Assembly: GCA_036287865.1 (NCBI GenBank)
Contig: CP126743.1
Coordinates: 806,001 to 870,000 of the forward strand
From: Fluviibacter phosphoraccumulans_A
Lineage (GTDB): Bacteria; Pseudomonadota; Gammaproteobacteria; Burkholderiales; Rhodocyclaceae
Reading direction: 5' to 3'
Length of the DNA: 64,000 nucleotides
Shown: positions 7,082 through 16,054 of the stretch, in pieces
Layout: the number at the start of each line of letters is the position of its first letter
Numbering within the stretch: position 1 is the stretch's first letter
Notes under the pieces: generated by a model
What the model was told of the DNA's origin: nothing
Databases searched by the model: none
What the model saw: only the letters and a program-made list of their open reading frames with translations
Program-made: the position numbers and the translations under genes

Positions 7082-8770
7082 ATGAGTGATGTAGAAAGCC
7101 AGGAAACACTGGCGAGTGAAAGCCCGGGCGCTGATCAGCCCACGGCTGCGGCCCAGCGTGGTAAAAGTATTTTGCCGGAGGTGAAGCGTCGCCGGACTTT
7201 TGCCATTATTTCTCACCCGGATGCGGGTAAAACCACCCTCACCGAAAAGCTGTTGCTGTTCGCGGGTGCGATCCAGATTGCTGGTAGTGTCAAAGCACGT
7301 AAGGCCAGTCGTCATGCAACGTCAGACTGGATGAAAATCGAGAAGCAGCGCGGCATTTCTGTCGCCAGCTCGGTGATGCAGATGGAGTACGGCGACTGCG
7401 TTATCAATCTGCTCGATACCCCGGGTCACCAGGACTTTTCTGAAGATACCTATCGTGTGCTTACCGCTGTGGATGCAGCGCTGATGGTGATTGATGCCGG
7501 TAATGGCGTTGAACCACAGACGCTGCGCCTGCTAGAAGTATGTCGCGCTCGTAATACGCCGATTATTACGTTCATTAATAAGCTGGATAGCGAGGTCAAA
7601 GACCCGCTCGATCTGGTGGATGAAATCGAAAAGGTGCTGAAGCTGACGGTGGTGCCATTTACCTGGCCGGTTGGTATGGGCAAGCATTTTGCCGGTGTAT
7701 ATGACATTCGCAAAGACCAGATGCGCTTGTTCCGTTCGGGCAAAGATCGCCTGGAGACGGAATCGGAAACCCTGCAAGGCTTTGAGCATCCACAACTGGC
7801 GGATCGTTTTGGTGCCGAGTTCGAACAGGCGCAACAGGAAGTAGAGCTGATTAGTGGCGCCTCGGAAGAGTTTGATAAAGAGGCATTCCTGAATGGTCAG
7901 CAAACGCCACTGTTCTTTGGCTCGGCCATCAACAACTTCGGTGTGAAGGAAGTGCTGGATGCCTTGTCGGAACTGGCGCCGGCACCAAAGCCGCGGGCGG
8001 CTATTCAGCGGGTCGTCAACCCCGATGAACAGACCTTCTCCGGTGTGGTCTTCAAGGTGCAGGCCAATATGGATCCGGCGCATCGTGACCGCATTGCCTT
8101 TGTGCGTATCTGCTCTGGTAAGTTCACGCGCGGCATGCAGCTCAAGATTGGCCGGACTGGCAAGAGTATGCGCACAGCCAGCGCCATGTCGTTTCTGTCG
8201 CAACGTCGTGAGTTGCTGGAAGAAGCCTATGCGGGCGACATCATCGGTTTGCCCAACCATAGCCTGCTGCAGCTCGGCGACACGCTGACCGAAGGCGAAA
8301 AGCTGCAGTACACTGGGCTGCCCTTCTTTGCGCCGGAAATCTTTCAGGCCGTCGAAGTGGCTGACCCGATGCGAGCCAAGCAGCTACGTACTGGGCTTCA
8401 GCAGTTAGGGGAAGAGGGTGCCATTCAGGTGTTCCGCCCGCATGATGGCGGTGCCTTGTTGCTCGGCGCAGTGGGAACGTTGCAGTTTGAGGTGGTCGCG
8501 CACCGCCTGAAACATGAGTATGGGGTTGAGGCCCGCTTGATGCCGACCAAGTATCGTTTGGCGCGTTGGGTGACCGCAGATGATCCGGTCGAGCTCAAGC
8601 AGTTTATTGACTTCAATTCTTACCGTATTGCCTATGACGTGGTGGAGGCGCCCACTTGCCTGGCCTCCTACCAAGGTGAGTTGGTGATCCCGGAGCGCTG
8701 GAAAACCATTAAGTACCACGCGCTGCGCGAGCATGCGGGGCTCATGTTCCAGAGCAAGCTTGCCGAATAA
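7082..8770 (+). CDS. prfC: Peptide chain release factor 3
   Basis: RF3 is a GTPase that removes RF1/RF2 from the ribosome after termination. The protein has 562 residues; the usual length is ~530, and the excess is a ~35-residue N-terminal extension rich in Glu, Ser and Ala before RRRTFAIISHPDAGKTT. G1 is HPDAGKT at residues 45-51, and G3 is DTPGHQDF. G4 is NKLD in TFINKLDSEV. Domains II and III follow with no break. A start further inside would give the usual length, but no internal ATG lies at the right place, so ATG 7082 is kept. It shares the window with prfA and prmC but is in a separate transcription unit, flanked by terminators on both sides. Confidence 0.96.
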   Translation: MSDVESQETLASESPGADQPTAAAQRGKSILPEVKRRRTFAIISHPDAGKTTLTEKLLLFAGAIQIAGSVKARKASRHATSDWMKIEKQRGISVASSVMQMEYGDCVINLLDTPGHQDFSEDTYRVLTAVDAALMVIDAGNGVEPQTLRLLEVCRARNTPIITFINKLDSEVKDPLDLVDEIEKVLKLTVVPFTWPVGMGKHFAGVYDIRKDQMRLFRSGKDRLETESETLQGFEHPQLADRFGAEFEQAQQEVELISGASEEFDKEAFLNGQQTPLFFGSAINNFGVKEVLDALSELAPAPKPRAAIQRVVNPDEQTFSGVVFKVQANMDPAHRDRIAFVRICSGKFTRGMQLKIGRTGKSMRTASAMSFLSQRRELLEEAYAGDIIGLPNHSLLQLGDTLTEGEKLQYTGLPFFAPEIFQAVEVADPMRAKQLRTGLQQLGEEGAIQVFRPHDGGALLLGAVGTLQFEVVAHRLKHEYGVEARLMPTKYRLARWVTADDPVELKQFIDFNSYRIAYDVVEAPTCLASYQGELVIPERWKTIKYHALREHAGLMFQSKLAE

Positions 8771-8818
8771 CAAAGAAGGCGTTGGGCAAGGGGGTAAAGC
8801 CTTAGTTCAACGCCAAAG

Positions 8819-8850
8819 ACAAAGCCCACCGCAAGGGTGGGCTTTGTTGC
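8819..8850. terminator. Bidirectional terminator between prfC and rpmG
   Basis: A 12-bp perfect stem (ACAAAGCCCACC, 8819-8830, pairing with 8836-8847) with a 5-nt loop lies between convergent prfC and rpmG. The base is A/T-rich on both sides, so it can stop transcription from either direction. Confidence 0.8.
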
Positions 8851-8868
8851 GTTTGGGACGCGCGCAGC

Positions 8869-9036
8869 TTACTTAAGCTGGGTTTCCTTGTACGCCACGT
8901 GCTTGCGAGCTTTCGGGTCGTACTTGGTGATTTCCAGCTTTTCAGGCGTGGTGCGCTTGTTCTTTGTCGTGGTGTAAAAGTGACCGGTACCAGCGCTTGA
9001 TTCGAGCTTGATCTTTTCACGTCCGCCTTTGGCCAT
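8869..9036 (-). CDS. rpmG: 50S ribosomal protein L33
   Basis: The 55-residue protein begins MAKGGREKIKLESSAGTGHF and ends in KARKHVAYKETQLK, the bacterial L33 pattern. It is the cysteine-free (C-) form, with no CxxC zinc pair. L33 binds 23S rRNA near the E site. It follows rpmB by 28 nt on the same strand, the standard rpmB-rpmG operon, and ends just before a shared terminator. Confidence 0.96.
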   Translation of the reverse strand: MAKGGREKIKLESSAGTGHFYTTTKNKRTTPEKLEITKYDPKARKHVAYKETQLK

Positions 9037-9064
9037 GGTGTTCTCCTAGATTCGGGTGAGCGGC

Positions 9065-9298
9065 TTAAACTTCGCCGCGGGCGCACAGGTCAGCGAGAAC
9101 AGTCTCGATGCCCTTCTTGTCGATGACGCGCAGGCCGGCATTCGATACGCGCAGGCGTACGAAGCGGTTTTCAGTTTCAACCCAGAAACGGCGGTACTGC
9201 AGATTCGGCAGGAAGCGACGCTTCGTTTTGTTATTGGCGTGAGAAACGTTGTTTCCCACCATCGGGCCCTTGCCCGTTACTTGGCAAACGCGTGCCAT
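9065..9298 (-). CDS. rpmB: 50S ribosomal protein L28
   Basis: The 77-residue protein begins MARVCQVTGKGPMVGNNVSH and contains RRFLPNLQYRRFW, typical of proteobacterial L28 (C- form). It is a structural protein of the large subunit. It is first in the rpmB-rpmG operon, with its own promoter at 9334-9363. The 3' end of the upstream radC frame overlaps its first 68 nt, which is abnormal and points to loss of the proper radC stop. Confidence 0.96.
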   Translation of the reverse strand: MARVCQVTGKGPMVGNNVSHANNKTKRRFLPNLQYRRFWVETENRFVRLRVSNAGLRVIDKKGIETVLADLCARGEV

Positions 9299-10058
9299 GA
9301 TTGACTCCTGTTATCCCAAACGGAAAGCCGATGATTATAAGGTAAAAACAGTAAAAAAGCCAACTAATACGTAGATTGGGTGTTTTTAGGCTGTTTAGGC
9401 CAGTTGAATAAGGCTCGGCAAGGCCGGCAACAATAAAGTGATCTAAAAGCCGAACGTCAATAAAGCTCAGCGCCTGTTGTAGGGCGTCTGTCAGCTGCTC
9501 GTCGGCGCCAGAGGGGTCGGCAATACCGCTAGGGTGGTTGTGGGCAAAGATGACGGCGGCCGCATTGTGATGAATGGCGCGACGTACCACCTCCCTTGGG
9601 TAAACGCTGGTTTGCGTCAGCGTGCCCCGGAATAGTTCTTCGCTGGCAATCAGATGATTGCGGGCATCCAGCCAGAGTGCGTGAAACACCTCGTATTCTC
9701 GATTGGCGAGACTCAGTTTCAGGTAGCGGCGCACGTTATCAACAGACGAGAGCGAAACCCCTTGCACCATTTCTTCGCGCAACGTACGTCGAGCCAGTTC
9801 TAGTACTGCGATCAGCTGCGCTGTTTTTGCCGGGCTGAGCCCTAAAGTCTTGGTCAGTTCGGCCGAGGGTGCAGACAATAGTCCGTATAAGCCGCCGAAA
9901 CGCTCGATAAGCGCATGAGCCAGGGCAATAGCGTCCTGCCCGGGAAGGCCTGTACGTAAAAGGATGGCGACAAGTTCGCTATCCGAAAGGAATTCCGGAC
10001 CACATTGTAGCAACTTTTCGCGTGGGCGGTCATTGTTGGGTATGTCGGTCAAACTCAT
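9231..10058 (-). CDS. radC: RadC-family JAB/MPN domain protein, aberrant C-terminus
   Basis: RadC-family proteins have an N-terminal helix-hairpin-helix-like domain and a C-terminal JAB1/MPN metalloprotease-like fold; their role in DNA metabolism is unsettled. Here residues 1-212 match: RPREKLLQCG, a DSELVAILLRTG block, and the metal motif HNHPSG at 173-178. DHFIVAG follows at 206-212. The family normally ends about 12-15 residues later with an S-x-A-E-x-G-like tail, giving ~225 residues. This frame instead runs to 275, translating the rpmB promoter and 68 nt of rpmB. A small indel near 9400-9420 would explain loss of the natural stop. The core may still fold. The start ATG 10058 is well placed, in an arrangement divergent from coaBC. 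Confidence 0.85.
   Translation of the reverse strand: MSLTDIPNNDRPREKLLQCGPEFLSDSELVAILLRTGLPGQDAIALAHALIERFGGLYGLLSAPSAELTKTLGLSPAKTAQLIAVLELARRTLREEMVQGVSLSSVDNVRRYLKLSLANREYEVFHALWLDARNHLIASEELFRGTLTQTSVYPREVVRRAIHHNAAAVIFAHNHPSGIADPSGADEQLTDALQQALSFIDVRLLDHFIVAGLAEPYSTGLNSLKTPNLRISWLFYCFYLIIIGFPFGITGVNHGTRLPSNGQGPDGGKQRFSRQ
9334..9363 (-). promoter_or_regulatory. Promoter of rpmB-rpmG
   Basis: On the minus strand TTGGCT (9358-9363) and TATAAT (9334-9339) are separated by 18 nt, with a strong GGAG-type ribosome site before rpmB. The promoter lies inside the overlong radC frame. Confidence 0.65.
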
Positions 10059-10135
10059 GGGTGCTTCTGCCTCCCGAGTTTAACTGCCTAGTGCAGGCTA
10101 AATATGGATAGAATAGCTCAAACCAAGAGCGCTCC

Positions 10136-11389
10136 ATGGCGACACTTAACAAAAAGGCTTTGTTTATGACGGTTGTGCAACCTTCGGATGAACTGATGGG
10201 CAAAAAAATCTTACTGGGTATTACCGGTGGGATTGCCGCCTATAAATCTGCAGAGCTGGTGCGTTTGCTCAAGAAGTCGGGCGCAACGGTAGTTGTCGTC
10301 ATGACGGAAGCGGCAACGCGCTTTGTCACACCATTAACCTTTCAGGCTTTATCGGGTAACCCGGTGGCGGTGGATGCCTGGGACCCCGAAAAGGGCGGTG
10401 GTATGACGCATATCGATCTGACCCGTTCCTCTGATCTGATGCTGATTGCACCGGCCTCGGCAGATTTCATGGCGAAAGTCGCCCAGGGGCGAGCAGATGA
10501 CTTGTTGTCCGCACTGGTATTGGTGCGAGACTGCCCACTCGCCATTGCGCCGGCGATGAACCGGCAGATGTGGTCTAACCCGGCGACGCAGCGTAATAAG
10601 CAACTGCTGGAAAGTGACGGCATTGCCATTTGGGGGCCCGGCATTGGTGAACAGGCGTGTGGCGAGACTGGTGAAGGCCGTATGCTGGAGTCGTGTGAGT
10701 TAGCTGAGGCGATCATTGGTGCGTTGACCGCGAAGCAGCTGGCTGGAAAAAAGATTGTGATGACGGCAGGGCCAACCTTTGAACCGATTGATTCCGTACG
10801 CGGCATTACCAACCTATCATCGGGGCAGATGGGGTATGCGATGGCACGGGCGTTCGCTCAGGCGGGGGCAGAAGTCGTGCTGGTAAGCGGCCCGGTTGCT
10901 TTTGCTACACCCTTCGGTGTGCAGCGCATTAATGTGCAGACAGCAGAACAGATGCGACAGGCAGTAATGGCCGCAATTGCAGAGGCTCAGGTGTTTGTCG
11001 GGGTCGCGGCCGTTGCAGACTACCGCCCCGTGAATGCGGCGGAACACAAGCTGAAGAAAACAGAGTCCGCCGCTGCCGATGGCGGACGGACGATTGAACT
11101 GACAACCAATCCGGATATTCTGGCGGAAGTGGCATCTTTGCCCGCAGCGCCCTACTGTGTGGGGTTCGCGGCAGAGAGCCAGAACCTAGACGAATACGCC
11201 GAGGCGAAGCGTCAGCGTAAACGGCTCCCGTTGGTGATTGGCAATCTGGTGAGTGATGGATTAGGCACGGCAGCCAATGTGGTGACGCTTTATGACGCCA
11301 AAGGTCGTCATCCGTTGCCGGAACTGCCTAAGCCGGCATTGGCACAGCGTCTTGTGGATGAATTAGCCAGCCGTTTGAATCAGCTCTAA
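10136..11389 (+). CDS. coaBC: Phosphopantothenoylcysteine decarboxylase / phosphopantothenate-cysteine ligase (Dfp)
   Basis: This bifunctional enzyme performs two consecutive steps of coenzyme A synthesis: ligation of cysteine to 4'-phosphopantothenate, then FMN-dependent decarboxylation. The CoaC flavoprotein domain (residues ~20-200) shows LGITGGIAAYKSAELVR, the PAMN motif in APAMNRQMW, and the catalytic-cysteine block EQACGETGEGRM. The CoaB domain begins at KKIVMTAGPTFEPIDSVRGITN and contains GVAAVADYRP and KLKKTE. The length of 417 fits, but the N-terminus is ~20 residues longer than typical. ATGs at 10166 and 10196 are alternative starts, and none has a clear ribosome site. A TAGAAT at 10109-10114 may be its -10. 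dut follows after 12 nt, the usual pairing. Confidence 0.95.
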   Translation: MATLNKKALFMTVVQPSDELMGKKILLGITGGIAAYKSAELVRLLKKSGATVVVVMTEAATRFVTPLTFQALSGNPVAVDAWDPEKGGGMTHIDLTRSSDLMLIAPASADFMAKVAQGRADDLLSALVLVRDCPLAIAPAMNRQMWSNPATQRNKQLLESDGIAIWGPGIGEQACGETGEGRMLESCELAEAIIGALTAKQLAGKKIVMTAGPTFEPIDSVRGITNLSSGQMGYAMARAFAQAGAEVVLVSGPVAFATPFGVQRINVQTAEQMRQAVMAAIAEAQVFVGVAAVADYRPVNAAEHKLKKTESAAADGGRTIELTTNPDILAEVASLPAAPYCVGFAAESQNLDEYAEAKRQRKRLPLVIGNLVSDGLGTAANVVTLYDAKGRHPLPELPKPALAQRLVDELASRLNQL

Positions 11390-11401
11390 GGAAATTCTTT
11401 T

Positions 11402-11851
11402 ATGCACCGCATTGATGTTCGTATTTTGGATGCTCGTTTGCACGATAGCCCACCTGCTTATGGCACCCCGGGTGCCGCAGGTCTCGATTTGCGCGCATGT
11501 ATTGAAGCGCCTTTGGTATTAAATGCCGGCGAAACGGTTTTAATCCCTTCCGGTATTGCGATTCACCTCGCAGATCCCGGCTTGGCGGCAATGATTCTGC
11601 CGCGCTCGGGGTTGGGCCATAAACATGGCATTGTTCTGGGTAGTCTGGTGGGTTTGATTGACTCGGATTATCAGGGCGAGATTAAGGTGTCTCTCTGGAA
11701 CCGCAGTGATACGGCATTTGAAATTAATCCATTGGATCGTATCGCGCAATTAGTCGTGTTTCCCGTGTTGCAGGTGTCGATGAATATCGTTGAGGCATTT
11801 ACTGAAAGTAGTCGCGCCGAAGGCGGTTTTGGTAGTACCGGTAAGCAGTAA
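11402..11851 (+). CDS. dut: dUTP diphosphatase
   Basis: Dut hydrolyses dUTP to dUMP and pyrophosphate, keeping uracil out of DNA and supplying thymidylate synthesis. It is a homotrimer with five conserved motifs, all visible: AAGLDLRA, PRSGLGHKHGI, GLIDSDYQGEIKV, RIAQLVV and the C-terminal GGFGSTG. The length of 149 is standard. The ATG follows GGAAATTC. It is in an operon with coaBC, and the broken MFS gene starts 3 nt after its stop. Confidence 0.97.
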   Translation: MHRIDVRILDARLHDSPPAYGTPGAAGLDLRACIEAPLVLNAGETVLIPSGIAIHLADPGLAAMILPRSGLGHKHGIVLGSLVGLIDSDYQGEIKVSLWNRSDTAFEINPLDRIAQLVVFPVLQVSMNIVEAFTESSRAEGGFGSTGKQ

Positions 11852-11854
11852 GCG

Positions 11855-13116
11855 ATGAAACCTGGTTCGGCCACATCGACAACACGTCAGGCGACCTTGA
11901 TTTTAGCGGTCGTGATGGCCGCCTATACGTTGTCGTTCTTTCAGCGTTTTGCGCCGGCTTTTATTGCCCAAGATCTATATCGCTGGCACTTGAAACCACG
12001 GACGCCTCGCTGGGAGTGTTAGCGGCGACCTATTTCTATGTGTACACGCTGATGCAGGTGCCGACGGGCGTGTTGGTTGATACGCTGGGGCCGCGCCGGA
12101 TTATTTTGTTAGGCGGTATTGTTTCTTTTGTCGGTAGCCTCTGGTTTGGGCTGGCTGAGTCGTTGACGCATGCGCTAATTGGCCGCACTTTGGTTGGGCT
12201 GGGCGTCTCGGTGACCTTTATTGCCATGTTGAAGATTATTGCCCTGAGTTTTGAGGAGCGACGTTTTGCGTCTTTGACGGGCTTAGGGGTTTTTATTGGC
12301 AACATTGGTTCTGTTATGGCGGGCGTGCCGCTGGCCTTTGCTGCGACTGAACTGGGTTGGCGTAACGTCTTTGTGGCAGTGGCGGTGGCTTCGCTGGTGT
12401 TGGGCACCCTGTCCTGGGCGATGATGCGTAGCAGCCCGACCATGGGTGGTGTAAAAGTTGATCGCACGGTCGTGCTCAGCGGTTTGGTGTTAGTGATTCG
12501 CAACCGTTTGACTTGGGCGCCGGCATTAACCAACCTGGGATTGTGTGGCAGTTATTTCACCTTCGCTGGTCTCTGGGCAATGCCTTATCTGACACAGATC
12601 CATGGCTACACCCGCAACATAGCAGCGACGCATCTTTCCTTGATGTACGCTGGCTTTGCAATTGGCTGTTTGGTGCTTGGCATTCTTTCGGACCGCTTGC
12701 GTCAACGCAAATCTATACTGGTGCTCGCCAGCGCTGTTTATTGTGCGATCTGGTGTGTGTGGTGGTGGGGCGGTCAGTTAGAAGCTTCTTTGACGATGGC
12801 CCTGTGTTTCTTGATGGGGTTTAGTACGGCCGGGTTTAGTCTGACCTGGGCTTGTGCAAAAGAGGTTAATCCACCGCAGTTAGCAGGTATGTCGACATCG
12901 ATTGCCAATGTGGGCGGCTTTTTTGGCGCTGCTGTCATGCAGCCGCTGGTGGGCGTGCTGATGGATGTGGTTTGGCAGGGCGATATCGTGAATGGCGTGC
13001 GTATCTATACGCTGAATGACTTCAGATTCGGGCTGTCGATTGTGGTTGCGCTGGCTTTTTTGGGCTGTTTGCTGCCTTGTTTATTTGCGAAACTTCTTGC
13101 CGCAACCTCTGGGTAG
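11855..13116 (+). pseudogene. MFS transporter, frameshifted near the N-terminus
   Basis: It is a major facilitator permease related to the 12-helix metabolite:H+ symporters; the substrate is unknown. The ATG at 11855 opens a frame encoding the first helix and FFQRFAPAFIAQDL. After codon ~41 the homology jumps to another frame (LALETTDASLGVLAATYFYVY), which stays open to 13116. The original frame meets TAG at 12020-12022. The shift equals loss of one base between about 11974 and 11980. The second part alone (GTG 12016, 366 residues) lacks the first membrane helix. It retains the MFS loop 2-3 block near VDTLGPRRIIL. No homopolymer lies at the break. A recent pseudogene is most likely. Confidence 0.8.
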
Positions 13117-13142
13117 AGGCGCAGCTTAAAGAGGATGCCTGA

Positions 13143-15926
13143 TTAGCCGAATACCTGTTGTTTGAGCGCGAGGACGGCGTCAATGTGCGCTTGCAGTTCG
13201 GGCGTCACCGCGAGACGTGCTTTGGGTTCATCGTTAAGACGGTTGGCATGCTGCAATCGGCGGTATTCACGATAGGCTGTTTGCACAGAGTGAGACAGCG
13301 TTGCGTCAATGAGCCCATGTTCGGCGACACGATGTAATAAAGCGATATTGCCTAAGTTGTCAGTGAGGTCCGGGTAGCGGTGGGCGTTGGCCAGGATAAG
13401 GAACTGCACGATGAACTCGACATCGATGATGCCGCCCGGATCCTGTTTGATATCAAAGAGGCCGGGTTGGGTGGCGCCGTGTGCATCAAACATTTTCTGG
13501 CGCATAGTAACGACTTCCTGACGCAGGGTTTCGATGTTACGTTCTTTGCACAGGATTTCCCGGCGAACCTGTTCGAAGCGTTCGCCGAGTGCCTTATCGC
13601 CGGCGACAAAGCGGGCGCGCGTTAAAGCCTGATGCTCCCAGATCCACGCAGATTTTTCTTCATAATCCCGGAAGCCATCCAGGCTGATGGCCAGCATACC
13701 TGATTCACCATTAGGGCGCAGTCGGGTGTCGATTTTATAGACAATCCCTGATGAGGTTTGTGAGGATAACCAGGTTGTGATTCGCTGGCCAAGACGCATA
13801 TAGGTTTGCGCAGCGTCTTGATCTGGGTCATCGTAAAGGTAAACGATGTCCAGGTCAGAGCCATAACCCAGTTCTTTGCCGCCTAGCTTGCCATAGCCAA
13901 TCACGGCAAAGTGCGGCGTATCCGTATGACGTTTCGTCAATTTGCGCCAGACCAGCTTGATCGTTCGATCCACAATGATGTCAGCCAGTTCGGATAGAAA
14001 ATCCGAGATCCGTTCGAGGCTGTGGAGTCCAGCCAGATCCTGAATGAGCAGTCTGAATAGTTGCGCATGATGCATTTCGCGCAGGATATTCATTTCCACT
14101 TCCATGTCGTCTTTAGCTTCTGCGAGAGCACGGTCCAGTTCTTCCTGATAAGCATCAAAATCCGTGGCAGTTTCAAGAAGGCGTTGATCGAGTAGCTCGT
14201 CCAGTAGCAACGGATGTCGGGTCAGGAATTGCGCGCCCCAGCTGGAAGCGCCGACCAGATCGGCGACACGACTGAGTGCTTGCGGGTATTGCTGTAGCAG
14301 GATCAGGTAGGCGCCACGTCCGGAAATGGATTCCAGAAAATCTAGCCCTCGCAGTACGGCGGCATCCGGTGCGCTTGTTTTATTGGCAAGTGAAATCAAA
14401 CTGCATGCTGCGGCATCCAGTCGTTCGCGGTTTGACAGGGGCAATTGCTGATAGCGCCCGGTTTGCGTGAGCCGCTGAATGCGCTCCACAATGGCCTCTG
14501 GCGCTTGGTAACCCAGCGCTGACAATCTTTCGATGGCTTGATCATTGCTGGCAATACCCTGCCAGATATCCTGAATCGGCTGCGTATCATCGCTATTGTT
14601 CGGATCTGAAAAAACTGCCTGAAAGTGTTTGCTGACAATGTCGCGGTGGGCGTTAAGCGCTGCGTAGAGTTCTTCCCAGGTGCTAAAGCCCATGCTTTCC
14701 GCTAGCAAAGCGCGGTCATCGGCAGCGTCTGGCAGCATGTGCGTCTGGGCATCGTCCAGATATTGCAAACGGTGCTCCAGGCGTCGCAGAAAGACGTAGG
14801 CGTCGGTGAGTGATTTAACATCGTCTGCACCAAGTTGCCCGCTATTTTTCAGTCGTTCGAGCACCAGCAACGTGGGGCGGATCTGTAAGGTGCTATCACG
14901 CCCGCCACGGATTAATTGGAACACCTGAGCGATAAATTCTATTTCGCGTATACCGCCGGGCCCTAGCTTGATATGCTCCATGCGGTCTTTGCGCGTGACT
15001 TCCTGACGGATCTGCGCGTGCAATGCACGCATGGCATTAATGGCGCCGAAATCAAGATATTTGCGGTACACAAAAGGTTTGGCAACGCTGGTGGTCATAG
15101 CGGGTGCACAAGCCATGTCGGCCTCGTTCATCACACGCGCTTTGATCCAGGCGTATCTTTCCCATTCACGCCCCTGGGTAATGAAGTAGTTCTCGAGCAT
15201 GTCGGATGAACAGACCAATGGGCCCGAGTCGCCGTTAGGGCGTAGCCGCATGTCCACCCGAAACACTTGTCCGTCTTCGGTTGCATCGTTCAAGTTAGCG
15301 ATGAGACGCTTTCCGAGACGCGTGAAGAAGTCGTAGTTATCGATTTTGCCCCCGCCATCTGCTCGGCCAGAGGTCTCACCTTCTTCGGGGTAGACAAAAA
15401 TGTAATCCACATCAGAGGAGACATTCAGTTCACGTCCTCCCAGCTTGCCCATAGCGACAATGGCTAGGTGTTGCACTTCGCCATTGCTGCCAATCGGGTT
15501 CCCGTAGCGGGTTGATAAATCGCTGTGTAAACGATTCAGCGCAAAAAGCGTGGTGACATCCGCGAGCGCTGTCATTGTTTCAACAATCTCTGTCAATGAA
15601 GCACCGTCAGCGATATCTCTGACGATGAGATGTGCCATGACGCGCTGCCTAAGTTGTCTCAATCCTTTGCGTAGAAGGCTGTCATCAGCGGCTTCTCCGG
15701 ACTCGGGAACGGATGCGTCTAGAAAGCCTATCAAGTCATCGGCAGAAAGAGGAGTACCTTCATGAGCGGAGAGCCAGTCGATGATCTCGTGGCGCGCATT
15801 CAGCAGCTGATCAAGGTAGCGGCTATGGCGTCTGGCATAAATTAGACGTTCGTCAAAAGACCGATTAAAAACAGGTGTATTGTGCGTCTGATCGGCTTCG
15901 ATAATAGCAGATAGTGGGTAATTCAT
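13143..15926 (-). CDS. glnE: Bifunctional glutamine synthetase adenylyltransferase / deadenylase
   Basis: GlnE adds and removes AMP on a tyrosine of glutamine synthetase in response to PII and glutamine, switching nitrogen assimilation. The protein has 927 residues, close to the usual ~945. Both nucleotidyltransferase domains are present. The N-terminal deadenylase contains GGRELNVSSDVDYIFVY. The C-terminal adenylylase contains GGKELGYGSDLDIVYLY. Each is followed by a helical GlnD-UR-type domain, and the LDLRLRPNG-like motif occurs as DMRLRPNGDSG and DTRLRPNGESG. It is monocistronic, converging with the broken MFS gene and divergent from the YhdP-like gene. Despite its size the frame is intact, which matters for judging the frameshifts elsewhere. 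Confidence 0.97.
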   Translation of the reverse strand: MNYPLSAIIEADQTHNTPVFNRSFDERLIYARRHSRYLDQLLNARHEIIDWLSAHEGTPLSADDLIGFLDASVPESGEAADDSLLRKGLRQLRQRVMAHLIVRDIADGASLTEIVETMTALADVTTLFALNRLHSDLSTRYGNPIGSNGEVQHLAIVAMGKLGGRELNVSSDVDYIFVYPEEGETSGRADGGGKIDNYDFFTRLGKRLIANLNDATEDGQVFRVDMRLRPNGDSGPLVCSSDMLENYFITQGREWERYAWIKARVMNEADMACAPAMTTSVAKPFVYRKYLDFGAINAMRALHAQIRQEVTRKDRMEHIKLGPGGIREIEFIAQVFQLIRGGRDSTLQIRPTLLVLERLKNSGQLGADDVKSLTDAYVFLRRLEHRLQYLDDAQTHMLPDAADDRALLAESMGFSTWEELYAALNAHRDIVSKHFQAVFSDPNNSDDTQPIQDIWQGIASNDQAIERLSALGYQAPEAIVERIQRLTQTGRYQQLPLSNRERLDAAACSLISLANKTSAPDAAVLRGLDFLESISGRGAYLILLQQYPQALSRVADLVGASSWGAQFLTRHPLLLDELLDQRLLETATDFDAYQEELDRALAEAKDDMEVEMNILREMHHAQLFRLLIQDLAGLHSLERISDFLSELADIIVDRTIKLVWRKLTKRHTDTPHFAVIGYGKLGGKELGYGSDLDIVYLYDDPDQDAAQTYMRLGQRITTWLSSQTSSGIVYKIDTRLRPNGESGMLAISLDGFRDYEEKSAWIWEHQALTRARFVAGDKALGERFEQVRREILCKERNIETLRQEVVTMRQKMFDAHGATQPGLFDIKQDPGGIIDVEFIVQFLILANAHRYPDLTDNLGNIALLHRVAEHGLIDATLSHSVQTAYREYRRLQHANRLNDEPKARLAVTPELQAHIDAVLALKQQVFG

Positions 15927-16054
15927 AAGATTTTGTTCAGATGCGCTGTTAATAGACGAGTGATTCCAATGCTTCGGTTAAAATTGTGGCACTAAGCAGC
16001 GCCGTGGTCCATCATCGGTGTCAATTTGCTTAACTTAATCCCTTTTCCTATTAA

